Origin: Paramoeba atlantica
Taxonomy: Eukaryota; Discosea
Assembly (NCBI GenBank): GCA_977017575.1
Contig: CDRNVI010000040.1
Span: 1 to 64,000, forward strand
Direction of reading: 5' to 3'
Length of the DNA: 64,000 nt
A program made the translations under genes and the position numbers. Positions 21,906-33,400 of the stretch are shown piece by piece. The notes under the pieces are model-generated. The model was given only the letters and a program-made list of their open reading frames with translations, ran no database searches and was not told where the DNA came from. How positions within the stretch are numbered: position 1 is the stretch's first letter; each line of letters opens with the position of its first letter.

Positions 21906-24070
21906 ACGAGATGGACCGAGACCGCCGACCTGAGGCGGGAGCAGTTCGTGAGTGTGGCCAGTCACGAGGTAATCATTTATTGGGGCAGGGGGACCAAGAC
22001 AACCCGTCTGAATCCTTACCGGCCGTACCTCTACGCGATAGTGACTGGACCGGGGACACCCGAACTGGCTCAGTTTGTGGGAAGTTTGAGACCAGGCCAG
22101 CGCCTGTGTTACACGACGGTCCGGGAGATGGACCACAGGATGAATCAACTTCTCGGTCCGGGGTATGGAACACATTCCATAAAAAGAGGTGCAATTACTT
22201 ACCTATTCCACGAGATCTCCCTCGGGAATCTCAGGATGGAGGACGTCCAGAACCTCACGAAACACCTCAACGTCGAATCACTGTTGCGCTACAACGCAAG
22301 CAGTATTACAACGGCAAGGGCTCTCGGGACGCAGAGAGTCTCAGCACGTCTCCCAGTGCTGTAACCTCGGAGCACGTGGCAAAGTGCTTCGAGGAAGTGC
22401 CTTACCTTCGCAGGCACTCCGTTGTTTGTGCATGCCGCTCTTCACGGCTAGCCAAGGCACACGACGCTCACCTACCTTTGCACGTTAAGAAGTCGATACC
22501 TGTTATCCATTTGGATCAGGTTAAGGAGTGGATGAGTCTGTCAGCTGCCACTCGTTTTCGCAAGGTAGTGGATGAATTATTATGGGTACCTAAAGCCCCG
22601 TACCCCGAACCTAGTGTGAAAGGTTCATTGCCTGAGGCGGACGTCCGATTGTTGGAGGACGCAGGCATAATCTCCAAGGTCCCGGCGCAGGAGTTGAGAA
22701 AGCGCCCATCGATGCAGTTCATGATTCCCTTCACGGTTGTGGAGACCGATGATGAGGGCAATCAGCGCAGAAGATTTATTTCATGGACAAGGGACGATAA
22801 CGATAGATTAAAATCATATGAACCAAAGGTCCCATTATATCATCCCTCCAAGTATCTTCATAAGGCGCACGAGCCGATGGCTGTGAAGCGGGACTTCACG
22901 TGTGGATTTTACCAGATTGGTATCCCAAAGAGGGCGCGGCCCAAATTCCGCCTTAGAACGAACAGTGGAGACGTGTTTGAGATGAACGTCCTCCCGATGG
23001 GCCATAGGTGTGCACCGGAGGTTATGCACACGGTTACCGCCGCGATTGCTGGCGAGGCGTCTATTTGTTCTCAGCGCTACTCGTTTCACCGAGGCGCTAT
23101 CGACGTTTATGTTGACGGAGTTCGGTTTGCAGGAACCCACTCCGAGGCCACCACGTACGCTCAGTTCATTGACGAGCGTTGCGACAAGGCGAACGGTCTT
23201 TTTAAAGATCGGGGTCAGCCCCCTGTAGCACAGTACGTGTTCAATGGGGTGGCGTTCGACCATAACGCGCATACGGTCTGCCTGGGGCCGCGAGTGATCA
23301 GGAAACTGCGAGCCGACTCTTTCTTCAACATTTCCTTTGTTGACCTAGAGGCGGTGGTGGGGCGCCTCATTTATGGCTCCGCAGTTCTCCGACTCAATAT
23401 GCCGCGATTTTATTTCGCTTTGAAGGTGGCGCAACGGCGTATCAACTTGTTGAACCGTTGCCCGAAGTTATGTGACCGTCCGGTCGCACTCCCTGTCGTC
23501 ACTCGCTCCATGCTAGCAGAATGGAGAAACGAGTTGCTGGAGAATGTTCCACGGTCTCCACCTCCCCATCCCGATGTTGTTCCACACAAGCATCGTCTCT
23601 ACACCGATGCCTCGGTGAAAGGATGGGGAGCGATTATGTATTTAGACAGCGGAGAGGTTTTGATTACGGGTGAGGCGTGGCCTGAGTCATCCTCGTATGA
23701 GGTGAACCGTGCGGAAGCTGCAGCAGTCCGCTTAGCCCTCGAGAAGTTTTCCGCGCATTGCCCCCGTGGAACCTGCTTGGATGTTTTTGTTGACAACACC
23801 TCCTGTCAGGCTGCACTGAACAGGAGGATCTCCAAGTCAGAGGGGGTTTCAATGGAATTGCGCGAAGTCCTGCGACTGACAGAGGACAAAGGTATTTGTG
23901 TCAAGGCAGCGTACATATCCACGGATGAGAACCCGGCGGATGCTGTCAGTCGCGGGAAGGAGATTGAGAGAGAGAAGGTTGAGAAATATAAAGGCAACAT
24001 CGACAAATACAGCGATAATCAGCATCATCATATTGGTAAGCTAGACAGTCATATTGAAGGAAAACCCTAG
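21906..24070 (+). pseudogene. DIRS2 copy I/II: recombinase C-terminus, RT and RNase H
   Basis: A second DIRS2 coding stretch. It starts in the recombinase (equivalent to about base 16376) and runs through RT to RNase H (LYTDASVKGWGA, VNRAEAAAVRLA, FVDNTSC, NPADAVSRG). It overlaps the earlier stretch by about 1.6 kb of nearly identical sequence, so LINE C is flanked by two overlapping DIRS2 pieces rather than a simple insertion site. Confidence 0.82.
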
Positions 24071-24599
24071 GGGACAGGATCACCAAATACAAAAAAAAAA
24101 AAAAAAAAGACAAGAAAAAAAGAAAAAAAACAAAGACAAAAAAAAAAAAAAAAAAAAAAGCGAGCGGACGGGGTCCTGGGGTTTGGAGGTTGTCCCTATA
24201 ATTTTGGAAGGTTATGGATGTTAATCGGTTGACAAACTTTATCCTCACGCCTTGGTTTTCGAAAACAAGGTTCCCCAATGTGAGATAAAGGTGAGTAAAG
24301 TTTTCTTTACTCTGCGATTAGCGCCTTAATGTTTTTAACCGCGTCATTGTTGACACGGCCGTACACCACGCCTAGTTGCTCCACACTTCTAGGTCCCAAG
24401 TTGGTATATGGGCAGAGGTTGAAAGCGTAACCTGTGTAGCTCGTGTGAGCTTGTAAAGGGCGTGGTAATGGACTGGTCATCTATTGCTATCGTTATCCTT
24501 TTGTGAGCTCTGCATGTTTTGATATTTTCTATCTATTAATATTTGACTACGTGATTGGGCATTTTGCGTTTATTGTGACGTGTGTGTGGGCAGGTTGGC
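24071..24599 (+). other. DIRS2 non-coding 3' region
   Basis: Between the RNase H and B1 there are two long A runs (about 24092 and 24140) separated by gacaag and (A)n-gac motifs, then about 430 bp of unique sequence starting gcgagcggacggggtcctgg. The same region recurs at 57171-57603 and in part at 56516-56670, so it is a fixed part of DIRS2. Confidence 0.7.
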
Positions 24600-25230
24600 C
24601 GAGGGTTCCGGTGGGGGGGAACCCCGTTAACAGAGTAACATTGATTGTGTTGTTTTATGCAGGCTTGTTTCTTTTCCATCTTTGTGCGTGTGAAATGAAT
24701 GAATGATACGTTGTGTCATTTTGAATTACGATTGAGCTATTCATAGTTGTTCATTTATTCATATATGTTATCAGTGTATATGTTTCCAGGGAGCCCCTCG
24801 GCGTGGATTTCTAATAGTTCACGTTTTGAAATTTAGCCGAGGGGCGGCTATATATTTGCCTGCTGGCCCTTCGGGGCACATAATTTTCTCAAATTATGAT
24901 GTAGTATTCTCTAATTGCATGGAGGGGGGTGTTTACTCGTTTGTTATATTCTTGTTAGGTTGTTATTTTGTTACGTTTAAAGTTTTGTGCCCACCCACCG
25001 AGCCCCCAGCCATTTGGCCGAGGGTTCCGGTGGGGGGGAACCCCGTTAACAGAGTGACATTGATTGTGTTGTTTTATGCAGGCTTGTTTCTTTTCCATCT
25101 TTGTGCGTGTGAAATGAATGAATGATACGTTGTGTCATTTTGAATTACGATTGAGCTATTCATAGTTGTTCATTTATTCATATATGTTATCAGTGTATAT
25201 GTTTCCAGGGAGCCCCTCGGCGTGGATTTC
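24600..25230 (+). repeat. B1-A2-B2 right terminus of DIRS2 copy I
   Basis: B1 ends at 24811, A2 is 24812-24989 (178 bp), a C-rich spacer follows, and B2 ends at 25230 in GGCGTGGATTTC. A begins TAATAGTTCACG. The A-plus-spacer-plus-B period is 419 bp. The short 99-codon frame across it is a by-product of the repeat and is not a gene. Confidence 0.85.
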
Positions 25231-28200
25231 AACCTTGATATCAAATACACTGCCTTCTTTAGCCCAATTGGCGGACCCTGCGCCGGATGCGCAAACAACA
25301 GCCTCCAAGTCCAAACCAGTTGCGCAACCTGAAATTCAGCCAGAAGAGTTCTACGACTGCAGCTCACCCGCGTCAGAGGAGAAAGGACAATCACCCAGCC
25401 CAGGCCGCATACCCTCGCCCCTGCCGCTTGATGAAGTGAATGTAGATTCGACGAACAATGCAGACCGACTAACGCAAATTGTGGACGACATGCGCGCAAA
25501 CGTGAAACCTGAGACTGAGTTCCCATTGACGCCGCAAGAAGTGGAGTCACATACCAGAAATGCTCGGAAAGGCGACGAATGCGTGGTAGCGTGGTGTTTC
25601 GACCAACAAGTATTGTTAAACATCTCTGCTGGCACAGTTCAAACGGCGAGATCAAGGGCAGGTGTACGCAGACTGACTGTAAAATACGACGGCCTACAAG
25701 GACACTGCAAGGAACGAAGCTTCGCGGGATCGATTCCTGCTCAGGAAAGTGTGCGCATCTATAAAATTGTATGGATTAACGTTTTGAATAGAGGCGCTCA
25801 AGACGAGCAAGTCGCGTCTGCAAAAGATATACCGTCTGTGAAGCAAACAGTCGAAGATTTGGATTACGAACCTATTCCTACAGTCAGAAACGTAAGCGCT
25901 GAATTTATACCGTGCGTGGTGTCGGTTTACCGCGATCTTATGAGGGATTATGCAGATTGTGATTATGCTCACCGCTGTCGGATATGGCACAGGGTGCTCT
26001 CCGCGATGAAATACTCGCTGGCAGAATTAAGAGAGCAGTCAGCGCGCAGTCGACGACGTCGCCCAGTGCTTACGCAATCCGAGCTTCAAGAAAGAGAGAA
26101 GGACGCGGATGAAGGGCAATTCGCTGATCGCAGAGCGATAAAAAAAGCCACACGCCTTGTGCTCGAGGGATCGATCTCAAAAGCGGCAAAAGTTCTGGAT
26201 CAGGTCACGGTAATCAACAAATTATCTGACAAAGAAACATTTGCCAAACTCCAAAAACTGCACCCTGCGGCTCCTTGCGTTTTCGAATTACCAGCAGACG
26301 CGACACAGACAGCGATCATAACAACGGAAGAACTCCGCGAGGCAGGTCGTCGATTGGCCAAGGGCGCGGCACCCGGTCCATCTGGGACAACGGACGGTAT
26401 AGTCAGACTGTTGCTCGACGATCAAATCTGTTGCACAGCTCTGTGTCACATGTTACTGGATGTTGTAAATGGAGCGATCTCGAAAGACGTGATGGACAGG
26501 TTGAAGAGGGCAAGGTTAGTCGCCATACCGAAAGCAAATGGAAGGGACGTGCGCCCGGTTGCTGTTGGGGAGATTTTTTTCTAAAATTAGCAGAGATCGT
26601 CTTGTTGCAAAAATATGAACATTGTCTGCCGCCGATTTTTGCTCCGTGGCAATTCGGAGTGGCAACTAAATCAGGATGTGAAACAGTAGTACACCGCCTA
26701 CATAAACTCTATCAGGAAGGACAATCAATCCTAACAATGGACATCAGCAATGCATTCAACACTCCTTGGAGGCAAGACATCGCGAACGCACTCTTCGCGT
26801 TCTCTAGTTTGCGACCGTTCTGGAGGCTTTTTCACGCTCAATATGCCGAGCCGTCGGAGCTGCTGTATTTTGGATCAGACGGAAAGTTACACGACAAAGT
26901 TTTCAGCACAGCAGGAGTTCGACAGGGGTCTCCCCTTTCTACGCTTCTTTTCTGTACAATGATGCAACCCATCCTCGCAACGCTGGCCTTAGAATTTCCC
27001 TCGATCAAAATATTCGCATACATAGACGACATAAACTTTGCTTCGGATGATCCTGCACTCCTAACGAAGGCATTTTATAGAGTGTGGGATTTGTTGAATG
27101 AAAGAAACATGCAAATGGCAAATCATAAATGTGTGTGGTTCGGAGGAACGAAGGGCACGGAAATTCCGGAAGTTCTGCGAATGGCGCAAGTCAACGTAGA
27201 GAAGGACGCAATCAAGGTTCTCGGCGCTTACGTGGGAGAAGACGAAAAGGTAGATCCCCTACTACTAGAAAAGCTACAGAAACATAAAACAATTTTCCGT
27301 CGGTTAAGTCAGATGGGAGCGAGCAACGTATCTACTATCCTGCTCTCTAAATGTGTTAACATTCGTCATCGTTTTCATATTCGCACACACACACCGAACT
27401 CCTCTGAAGCGATGGCAAAGGAGTTTGACGGCGAAGTTGAGAAAGTTCTGAAGACATGGTTCGGACCAATGACGCAAGATCAACTGGACTGGGCAAGGCT
27501 TCCCCTTCGTATGGGTGGGCTGGGCCTGCCTTCTACTGATGCACTCCTGATGCGCAGTGTGGCTTTTGAGCAGCCAAAATTCCTTTCAGCTCAAGTCACG
27601 CCTAGCGAGTCGGACACTGCACCTGTCGCTGAGATGACGGCAGTCGAAGTCAAGATGCACAAAGAAGTGAAGGAGCGCCTTCGGAAGAACAAGAAATTTG
27701 CAAGAATCATGGACGCTACAACGAAGAAGGGTAGTTATACATGGATACAAGCAAACGAGCGACTCGTGCCGTCGCGGAAATTCACCTTAGCAGTAATGCC
27801 CCGCCTGGGAATGGGCCATCCACGTCTTCCCGAATCTCTCACCTGCCCCGGATGCAGAGTTCTTCTAAACAGTGCCACTGCCCTTACACATATTCCGGGT
27901 TGCGTCCGATGTGCGGGAATGAATACAACGGTAAAGCACAACGCACTAGTACGCTATATTCATAATATGTGTCTGCGTGCGGGTATTCCTTGTGAGTTAG
28001 AGCCACGGCAATTCTCCACATATGTGTGCACATCATGCTCCGAGGTGATCCGAGAAGAACGTCGGCGAGAGCACATTGCGACATGCAAAGGCAGCACGCT
28101 ACACCGTTCAGGGCCCGATTTGGTTATTTATTGGGCGACAGGTGAAATCTTCTATGATCTCACCGTCGTACACGATCTGGCACCATCTCTTGCGGGAACA

Positions 28201-28491
28201 ACACCGGCGAAGGCAATCAAAGATGCGATCGCGCGGAAAAACACCAAATACGTCTCATCGAATATGTTCGCCGAGGAGCGATTCGCCTGTTTACCGGTGC
28301 TGTCAAGTGGCTCGTTGCACGCCCGAACTCGGGAGCTGCTACGGCTTCTGGCGGAAAAGATTTCTATTGAGCCCAGCAAGGTGGAAAACGATTTCATACT
28401 TCTCTTGCAGGAGATGAATGGAAACATTCTCCTAGGCCAGCTCAGAAAGTACCTGAGCCAAAGCCATGGGGACGATATTTGCGCTTTTTGA
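25231..28491 (+). pseudogene. LINE F ORF, segment 3: RT and RLE
   Basis: The bulk of the RLE-1 protein of LINE F. The pre-RT region (KGDECVVAWCF...) aligns with KGTTCELHWKF of copy G, then GAAPGPSGT. RT motifs are FGVATKSGCE, MDISNAFNTP, GVRQGSPLSTLLF and AYIDDINFAS. The thumb and RLE follow (CPGC, IPGCVRCAGMNTTVKHN, EPRQFS, C2HC finger CTSC...HIATC, RSGPDLVIYW, FYDLTVVHD). A run of seven T at 26574-26580 shifts the frame, just after the motif that reads RPIAIGE in sister copies. Otherwise the frame is open to the stop at 28491. With its SL and both ends it was a full-length copy. Confidence 0.87.
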
Positions 28492-28696
28492 TGGAATATG
28501 CAGTGAGAATCCGTGGTAGGAAGTCTCATAGTTTACGAAAAGAATTGTTTGAAGAGGATTCGCAGTTTATATCATACAATTATTAAGACAACGTTTAAAA
28601 AAAAAAATAATTCTGTAAAAAAAAAAATTTTGACAGGATGTGTTATCACTACATAATGTATATTGATAATTTGTTTTAACGGGGAATTTGAACATT
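28492..28696 (+). other. LINE F 3'UTR
   Basis: AT-rich 3' end with two A runs (near 28600 and 28620). It contains a 19-base match (AGTTTACGAAAAGAATTGT) to the start of the DIRS1 A repeat, and a TTATTAAGAC motif like that in the minisatellites. It ends at the ACAGAGA target duplication. Confidence 0.6.
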
Positions 28697-28804
28697 ACAG
28701 AGATGGAGTTTAAATTACTGTTGCAAGAACAAAATGGGCTCGAAGTGTATGCGCAGCTTCGTAGTCACCTGGCCGACAGGAAGGTGCAAGAATTAAGTGT
28801 TTAG
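28697..28804 (+). pseudogene. RLE-1 LINE copy 3, segment 3 of 3 (C-terminus)
   Basis: The last ~34 codons of copy 3 (MEFKLLLQEQNGLEVYAQLRS to the TAG stop at 28802-28804). It is in phase with 8173 across the F insertion and equivalent to DFILLLQEMNGN of copy F. Confidence 0.82.
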
Positions 28805-28830
28805 TGTGATAATCATAATCTATTAATGTC

Positions 28831-28866
28831 CTTTATTAAGACCTTCACCTTTATTAAGACCTTTAG
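28831..28866 (+). repeat. Two 18-mers in the RLE-1 copy 3 3'UTR
   Basis: CTTTATTAAGACCTTCAC followed by CTTTATTAAGACCTTTAG. The period and the core TTAAGACC equal those of the long 18-mer arrays, which suggests a common origin. Confidence 0.75.
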
Positions 28867-28887
28867 GTAATACAATAGAAGTCTACG

Positions 28888-28976
28888 CATGGAAATTTAA
28901 CCGAGGGGCTAATATCGGGTCAAATGACCCGGAAGGGGGTTATAATTTTCAAAAAAAAAAAAAAAAAAAAAAAAAT
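28888..28976 (+). mobile_element. DIRS-like terminal fragment with A tail
   Basis: The sequence 'gaaatttaaccgaggggct' and a downstream 'ttataattttc' match the DIRS2 A repeat (gaaatttagccgaggggcgg ... cataattttc) with changes between, and end in about 25 A. It is a fossil terminal piece with no coding capacity. Confidence 0.5.
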
Positions 28977-29386
28977 ACACCATCTTCCAGACCATGGGAG
29001 GGCACCCCCCTCAAATACACTCCTTTTTGTCGGCATCCCCCTTCCCCGTCTCGTCCCATCACCCCCCTGCGCCGCATCCCCCCACCTCACCCTCCCTCCG
29101 CAGTGCGCTTGCCCCCCTGTTGTGTTTCTCTCTCGTGTCCCCCACCCCCGTGTCAGCAGCCAAAAGTATACAATACTTGCTCACGGGGTGGGGGCAGAGT
29201 TCCTGGCAGATGGGCCCGTGCTTCGCCTCCTCTCGCCCCTGCGTCAGTCCCCCCGTGTCTCTCTCCGCGCTCTTCTCCCTCGGCGTGACGACGTCTTTGT
29301 GTTTCGTGGCCTCCACGTCTCCCACCCTCGTACGGCAACCAAAAGTATTTATTACTGCTAACGGGGTGGGAGCGGAGGTGCAGGAC
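28977..29386 (+). other. C/T-rich unassigned segment with an internal repeat
   Basis: About 410 bp, strongly pyrimidine-rich on this strand. A motif near 29160 (ccaaaagtatacaatacttg followed by ctcacggggtggg) recurs in altered form near 29338 (ccaaaagtatttattactgc, then taacggggtggg), a spacing of about 180 bp. No convincing gene; short frames are Pro/Ser-rich by-products of composition. Origin unknown. Confidence 0.4.
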
Positions 29387-29621
29387 CATACGGGCCTGGG
29401 TGCATGCGGATCGGTGAGTGGGGTAGGGAGTGAGGGAAGGGAAGTACGAGAGGGCTAAGAGGAGTAGGTGTGGAAAGTATGGGGAGTAAGGGAAAGTGAA
29501 GGGCCGTAAGTGTGGAAATTGTGGAAAAGTTGGACTCCATACATAAAAAGTTAGACTCAATACTATTCCCCCCAATTATTTGAAGGAAACCCCCAATTAT
29601 TTGCAAAAAAAAAAAAAAAAA
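29387..29621 (+). repeat. Dispersed repeat 'P240' with A tail, copy 1
   Basis: It starts GACCATACGGGCCTGGGTGC, is purine-rich (ggaagggaagtacgagagg), and ends CCCCCCAATTATTTGC plus about 18 A. Copy 2 at 56671-56882 starts at exactly the same base and also ends in an A run. It could be a short non-autonomous retroelement or a LINE 3' end. Confidence 0.6.
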
Positions 29622-29876
29622 ATCAGAAATCCACGCCGAGGGGGCTCCATGAAACATATAAGTAACAAACAAATATAAGCAAATACCTATGACTAATTAA
29701 TAGTTCACGTTTCGAAATTTAGCCGAGGGGCGGCTATATATTTGCCTGCTGGCCCTTCGGGGCACATAATTTTCTCAAATTATGATGTAGTATTCTCTAA
29801 TTGCATGGAGGGGGGTGTTTACTCGTTTGTTATATTCTTGTTAGGTTGTTATTTTGTTACGTTTAAAGTTTTGTGT

Positions 29877-30408
29877 ATGAGATCCCAACGTTTACGGGCT
29901 CCGTCGGAGCCACGCCAGGAGCGCGATAGATCACCGAAGCGGAATAGGGCGCCGACACCCATTCAGACCTCCTCCGTCCAAGACCATTCTAAGCGTCAGT
30001 CCCTTTCGTGCCCTCCCGTGCGCCCCCCTCTCCCCCCTCTCCCCACGCAGCCGGCTCCGCAGGTATCCGCGCGACCTCCTCCGATTCCCCCTACTCCTGT
30101 CCCAGCGCGCCGAAAGGTACGCCCTTCAGGAAGAGCACTCAGCCCCGCCCGCGAACCGCCTAGCCCTCTCCCTTCCAACCTTCCCAGTTTGCCTGCGAGC
30201 TCCCTCCCTAGCCCGTACCCTTTTCCGCTGGAGGCTCCCGAGCCCCATATGCGACGAAGAGGAACCCTTAACCCCGACCAGGTTGCGGCTTCTCGCTCGC
30301 CGCGCCGTTACGAGGCCCTTGACATTGACCACGTCGAGTTGCCGCAGCGTTCACGCTGTGATGCGCGTGGGATCATGACACAATCCAGCAAAGAAGAGTT
30401 CATCACGA
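29877..30408 (+). pseudogene. gag: DIRS2 gag, N-terminal part
   Basis: The ATG lies one base after A1. The product is Pro/Arg/Ser-rich, with the end (MTQSSKEEFITKVI) resembling the DIRS1 gag (MSREELAVVKTRV). LINE G interrupts here. Confidence 0.6.
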
Positions 30409-30414
30409 AAGTGA

Positions 30415-30430
30415 TTTCTGTACCTTGTTG
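30415..30430 (+). other. Partial spliced leader at the 5' end of LINE G
   Basis: TTTCTGTACCTTGTTG, the last 16 nt of the SL, directly at the target duplication. It is followed by the pyrimidine tract TTTTACTACTTTGCTTTTC and ATGTCAG, so a potential 3' splice acceptor lies next to the start codon. Confidence 0.8.
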
Positions 30431-30459
30431 ATTTTTACTACTTTGCTTTTCTTTCTTTT

Positions 30460-33400
30460 ATGTCAGAACCTCCCCCGAGGGCGGCGCAAGGCACGCCGTC
30501 GCATCCGCAGCAGAACACTGCAGCAGTGAGGTCCACTGACGTAAAGGAGCACAACTTGAACTTTACGGAACAAGCGAATAGACACGAGATTGGATCATGG
30601 GACCAGTTTGAGGCAAACAAGAAACTCATCCAAGACGCTAGCACGTACGACGACCTCATGTACACAACCCCCATTCCGCAGCATATTCCCCTCAACTGGC
30701 AAAAGAAGATGGAACACAAAGCGCAAAGCATCGAGAAAAACCCAACGTCAGACCACGGCCGCCACAACACGAAAGACGAGGAAACCGCTTTTGCCAGTGT
30801 TCGGAGAAATGAAATTCTACGAAGAAGTCAAACTGGAGAGTCATCCTTGAAAATTAAGATCAGAAAAGAGACACGACTGAAGAAAACTCCGAAAAAGATA
30901 AAAGTGATACTCCGTAGCTCTGATCTAACGAAGGCGAACCTCGGACAAGCGGACATGTCACATGACGAAGGATCGGAGAGCTCATCTGCATCAGGATCAG
31001 ACATCTCGGAGGACGATCGGGTGGCCGAGGTCGCCGAAGAAACAATGAAAGCTCCGGACCAAATACTAAAGATAATCAACGACTGGGGAAAAGGAACTAC
31101 TTGCGAGCTACATTGGAAATTCCGCCACAGCAGTGAGATTTATCAGTCGATTGGAGAAGTTGTTACGCGACATTCTAGAAAAGGTGCAATCAGGGTAAAG
31201 ATTTCCTACACACCGCAGCATCAGCCAGGTCCATCAGGATTTCTATATCTACCTGCATCTCACAAGATTAACATCTTCCGATTACGGGTGGTAAAGCTCA
31301 ACCGTATTGTGACACAAACGCCATTTTTGGATATCGAAGAAACACAAGATTGTGACACGGGATGCGACTTGGAGCTTCTTCCCCCACTCGCCCACATCGA
31401 CCCCACGTTTGCCGCTCACGTCATAGCAATCTTTAGATCAATCCTGCGAGGATATCCCACGCTCAAGCTTATAACAGAGAAAACATCCGTCTGGCACAAG
31501 TTTCTAAACGCACCCCGCGACTCACTCACCACTGTGCGACAAGCGATCCAGCGGAAGTATCATGTGCCAAACAAATTGCGCAACGAGGAGCCGGCGTTCT
31601 CCTCACCTGACGAGAAACTTGAACGTGAAGTCGACCGCCGATCAATCCGCAGTGCGCTTCGAACGGCTAGGGCTGGTAACCTAAGCAAAGCTACGCGTAT
31701 CCTCGACAACGTATATTTTGACTCGAACCTTAGCGTTGAGGAGAAAGTAGCGGAGCTCAAGAGTCTACATCCCGATGGAGAGCGCCCACAAGCTCAGACG
31801 GACGCAGACCCCCGAACAGGAATCATCGAAAAACACGAACTTCGGGCCGCGATAGAGAAACTGGCTCCGGGAGCTTCCCCGGGCCCTACGGGATTGAGTG
31901 AAGCCATGTTGCGCCTACTTGCGGATGACGAGGAATCCAGCACCGCGCTCTGCCATATGTAGTGAACGGGGAGATCGCATCGTCGGTGCGTGACAGACTG
32001 ACACGATGTCGACTAATGGCCATCAACAAACCGCAGAACGGAATACGACCGATTGCAATTGGGGAGACTCTATTGAAAGTATGTGGCTCGATCCTTCTAA
32101 ACAGGAACGAAGAGAAACTGAAGAAATTTTTCCAGCCTGTCCAAAGAGGGATCCTCCAAAAGAATGCGTGCGAGGGAATTGTTCACGAGGTGCTCGATGA
32201 ATATGACAAGGGACACGCCATCTTGGCGATCGATTATAAGAATGCCTACAATACCCCCACGCGTCAAGCAATCTTCGAAGCACTCAAGAAAGACGGCATC
32301 TTCAAGCCTTTCATGCGGATTTTTAATCTTGAGTACGGGGACTCGTCTGATCTGCTCTTCTTTGCCAATAACTCGCCCCATTCGATCGTGAAGAGCACTT
32401 CTGGCGTTCGACAGCGCTCAGCGCTTTCGTCACTATACTTCTGTGCCCTGATACAGGATTCGCTCAAAGAAATCGAAGAGTCCTTTCCAGATGTAACGGT
32501 TCGAGCGTACATGGACGACATAACCTTGTCATCAACAAATCCCCTATCCTTGCAGACCGCCTTTCTACACCTGCACGAATCTTCACGACTTCTGGGACTG
32601 GAAATGAACTTCCAGAAATGCGAATGGTTCAAGAAAACAGACACTCCATGGACGCCCCAAACTCTGCAAGCGATGGGGGTAGCCTGCCCGCAAGAAACAG
32701 TGAAAATTCTAGGTGCATATATCGGACAGGACGAGATGGTAAGTGAATGCCTAAAGAAAAAGATGGACAAACACAAGTGTCTCTTTCGCCGTCTTCGACT
32801 CATGGGACCGAGCAACCTATCCCTCGCAATTCTGAATCGGTGCGCCATCCCCCGTCAAGACTATCACCTCCGAGTACACAAGCCCGAAGCATCCCTTGAA
32901 ATCGCCCAGCAGTTCGACGCGGAAGTAGGCAGTATTATTCAGCATTGGTTTAATGCAACGGGCCCTACTGCAAAACTCGCCACACTTCCGCAATATCTCG
33001 GCGGACTCGGACTTACTCCGTCATGTTTGAAGCAAAAGCACTTTTTCCAAGCGTCTCGCAAAGCCATTGAAGAGCAATCCAAAACCAATAACGCTCCGGT
33101 GGTCATAGCGGGATCCAAGCGAAACAGGGCTCTGAACGAACGTGGCAGCCAGAAGAATGATACTTCCAAGCGATTAGTCATGAAAGCAATACGATCTGAA
33201 CAAAAACGATTTGCAACCGAGCTGAGAAAGGACATGCGCCTCAAAGAACTAATGGAGCGAGGATCCGCATCATTTCACCACCTGCAATCAACCAGCAACT
33301 ACATCAATCCGTACCTCTTCCGTTTCTGTATAATGATGCGCCTGGGAATAGTGCCAGAAAATATGCCTAAGAGTGTGGTATGCCCGGGATGCCTGACAGA

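Larger units (their letters stand above)
14864..25230 (+). mobile_element. DIRS2 composite, copy I (broken, with nested LINE)
   Basis: A DIRS-order element bounded on the left by its A repeat (14864 on) and on the right by B1-A2-B2 (24600-25230). It is inserted in LINE F without target duplication: the LINE F codon phase is continuous when 14863 is read against 25231. Inside are gag, recombinase and RT remnants, a minus-strand APE LINE (about 17977-21905), then a second, overlapping recombinase/RT/RNase H stretch. It is broken, with several rearrangements, and may be two copies merged. The coding parts are nearly identical to copy III, so it is young. Confidence 0.8.
8178..28696 (+). mobile_element. 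SL-tagged RLE-1 LINE 'F' expanded to 20.5 kb by nested insertions
   Basis: The element begins with a spliced leader (8178) and ends near 28696. A 7 bp duplication (ACAGAGA) flanks it inside RLE-1 copy 3, and the copy 3 reading frame is continuous across the empty site. Its own ORF lies in three segments: 8251-8397, 14127-14863 and 25231-28491. They are separated by a minisatellite-plus-APE-LINE unit (8398-14126) and a DIRS2 composite (14864-25230). Codon phase is kept across both gaps, which supports the nesting order copy 3, then F, then the two later insertions. LINE C entered the DIRS2 block in turn. Confidence 0.85.

Noticed and set aside
26560-26600. Programmed frameshift at the T7 run in LINE F
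   Set aside because: Sister RLE-1 copies have no T run there and read in one frame, so this is better explained as a copy-specific mutation.
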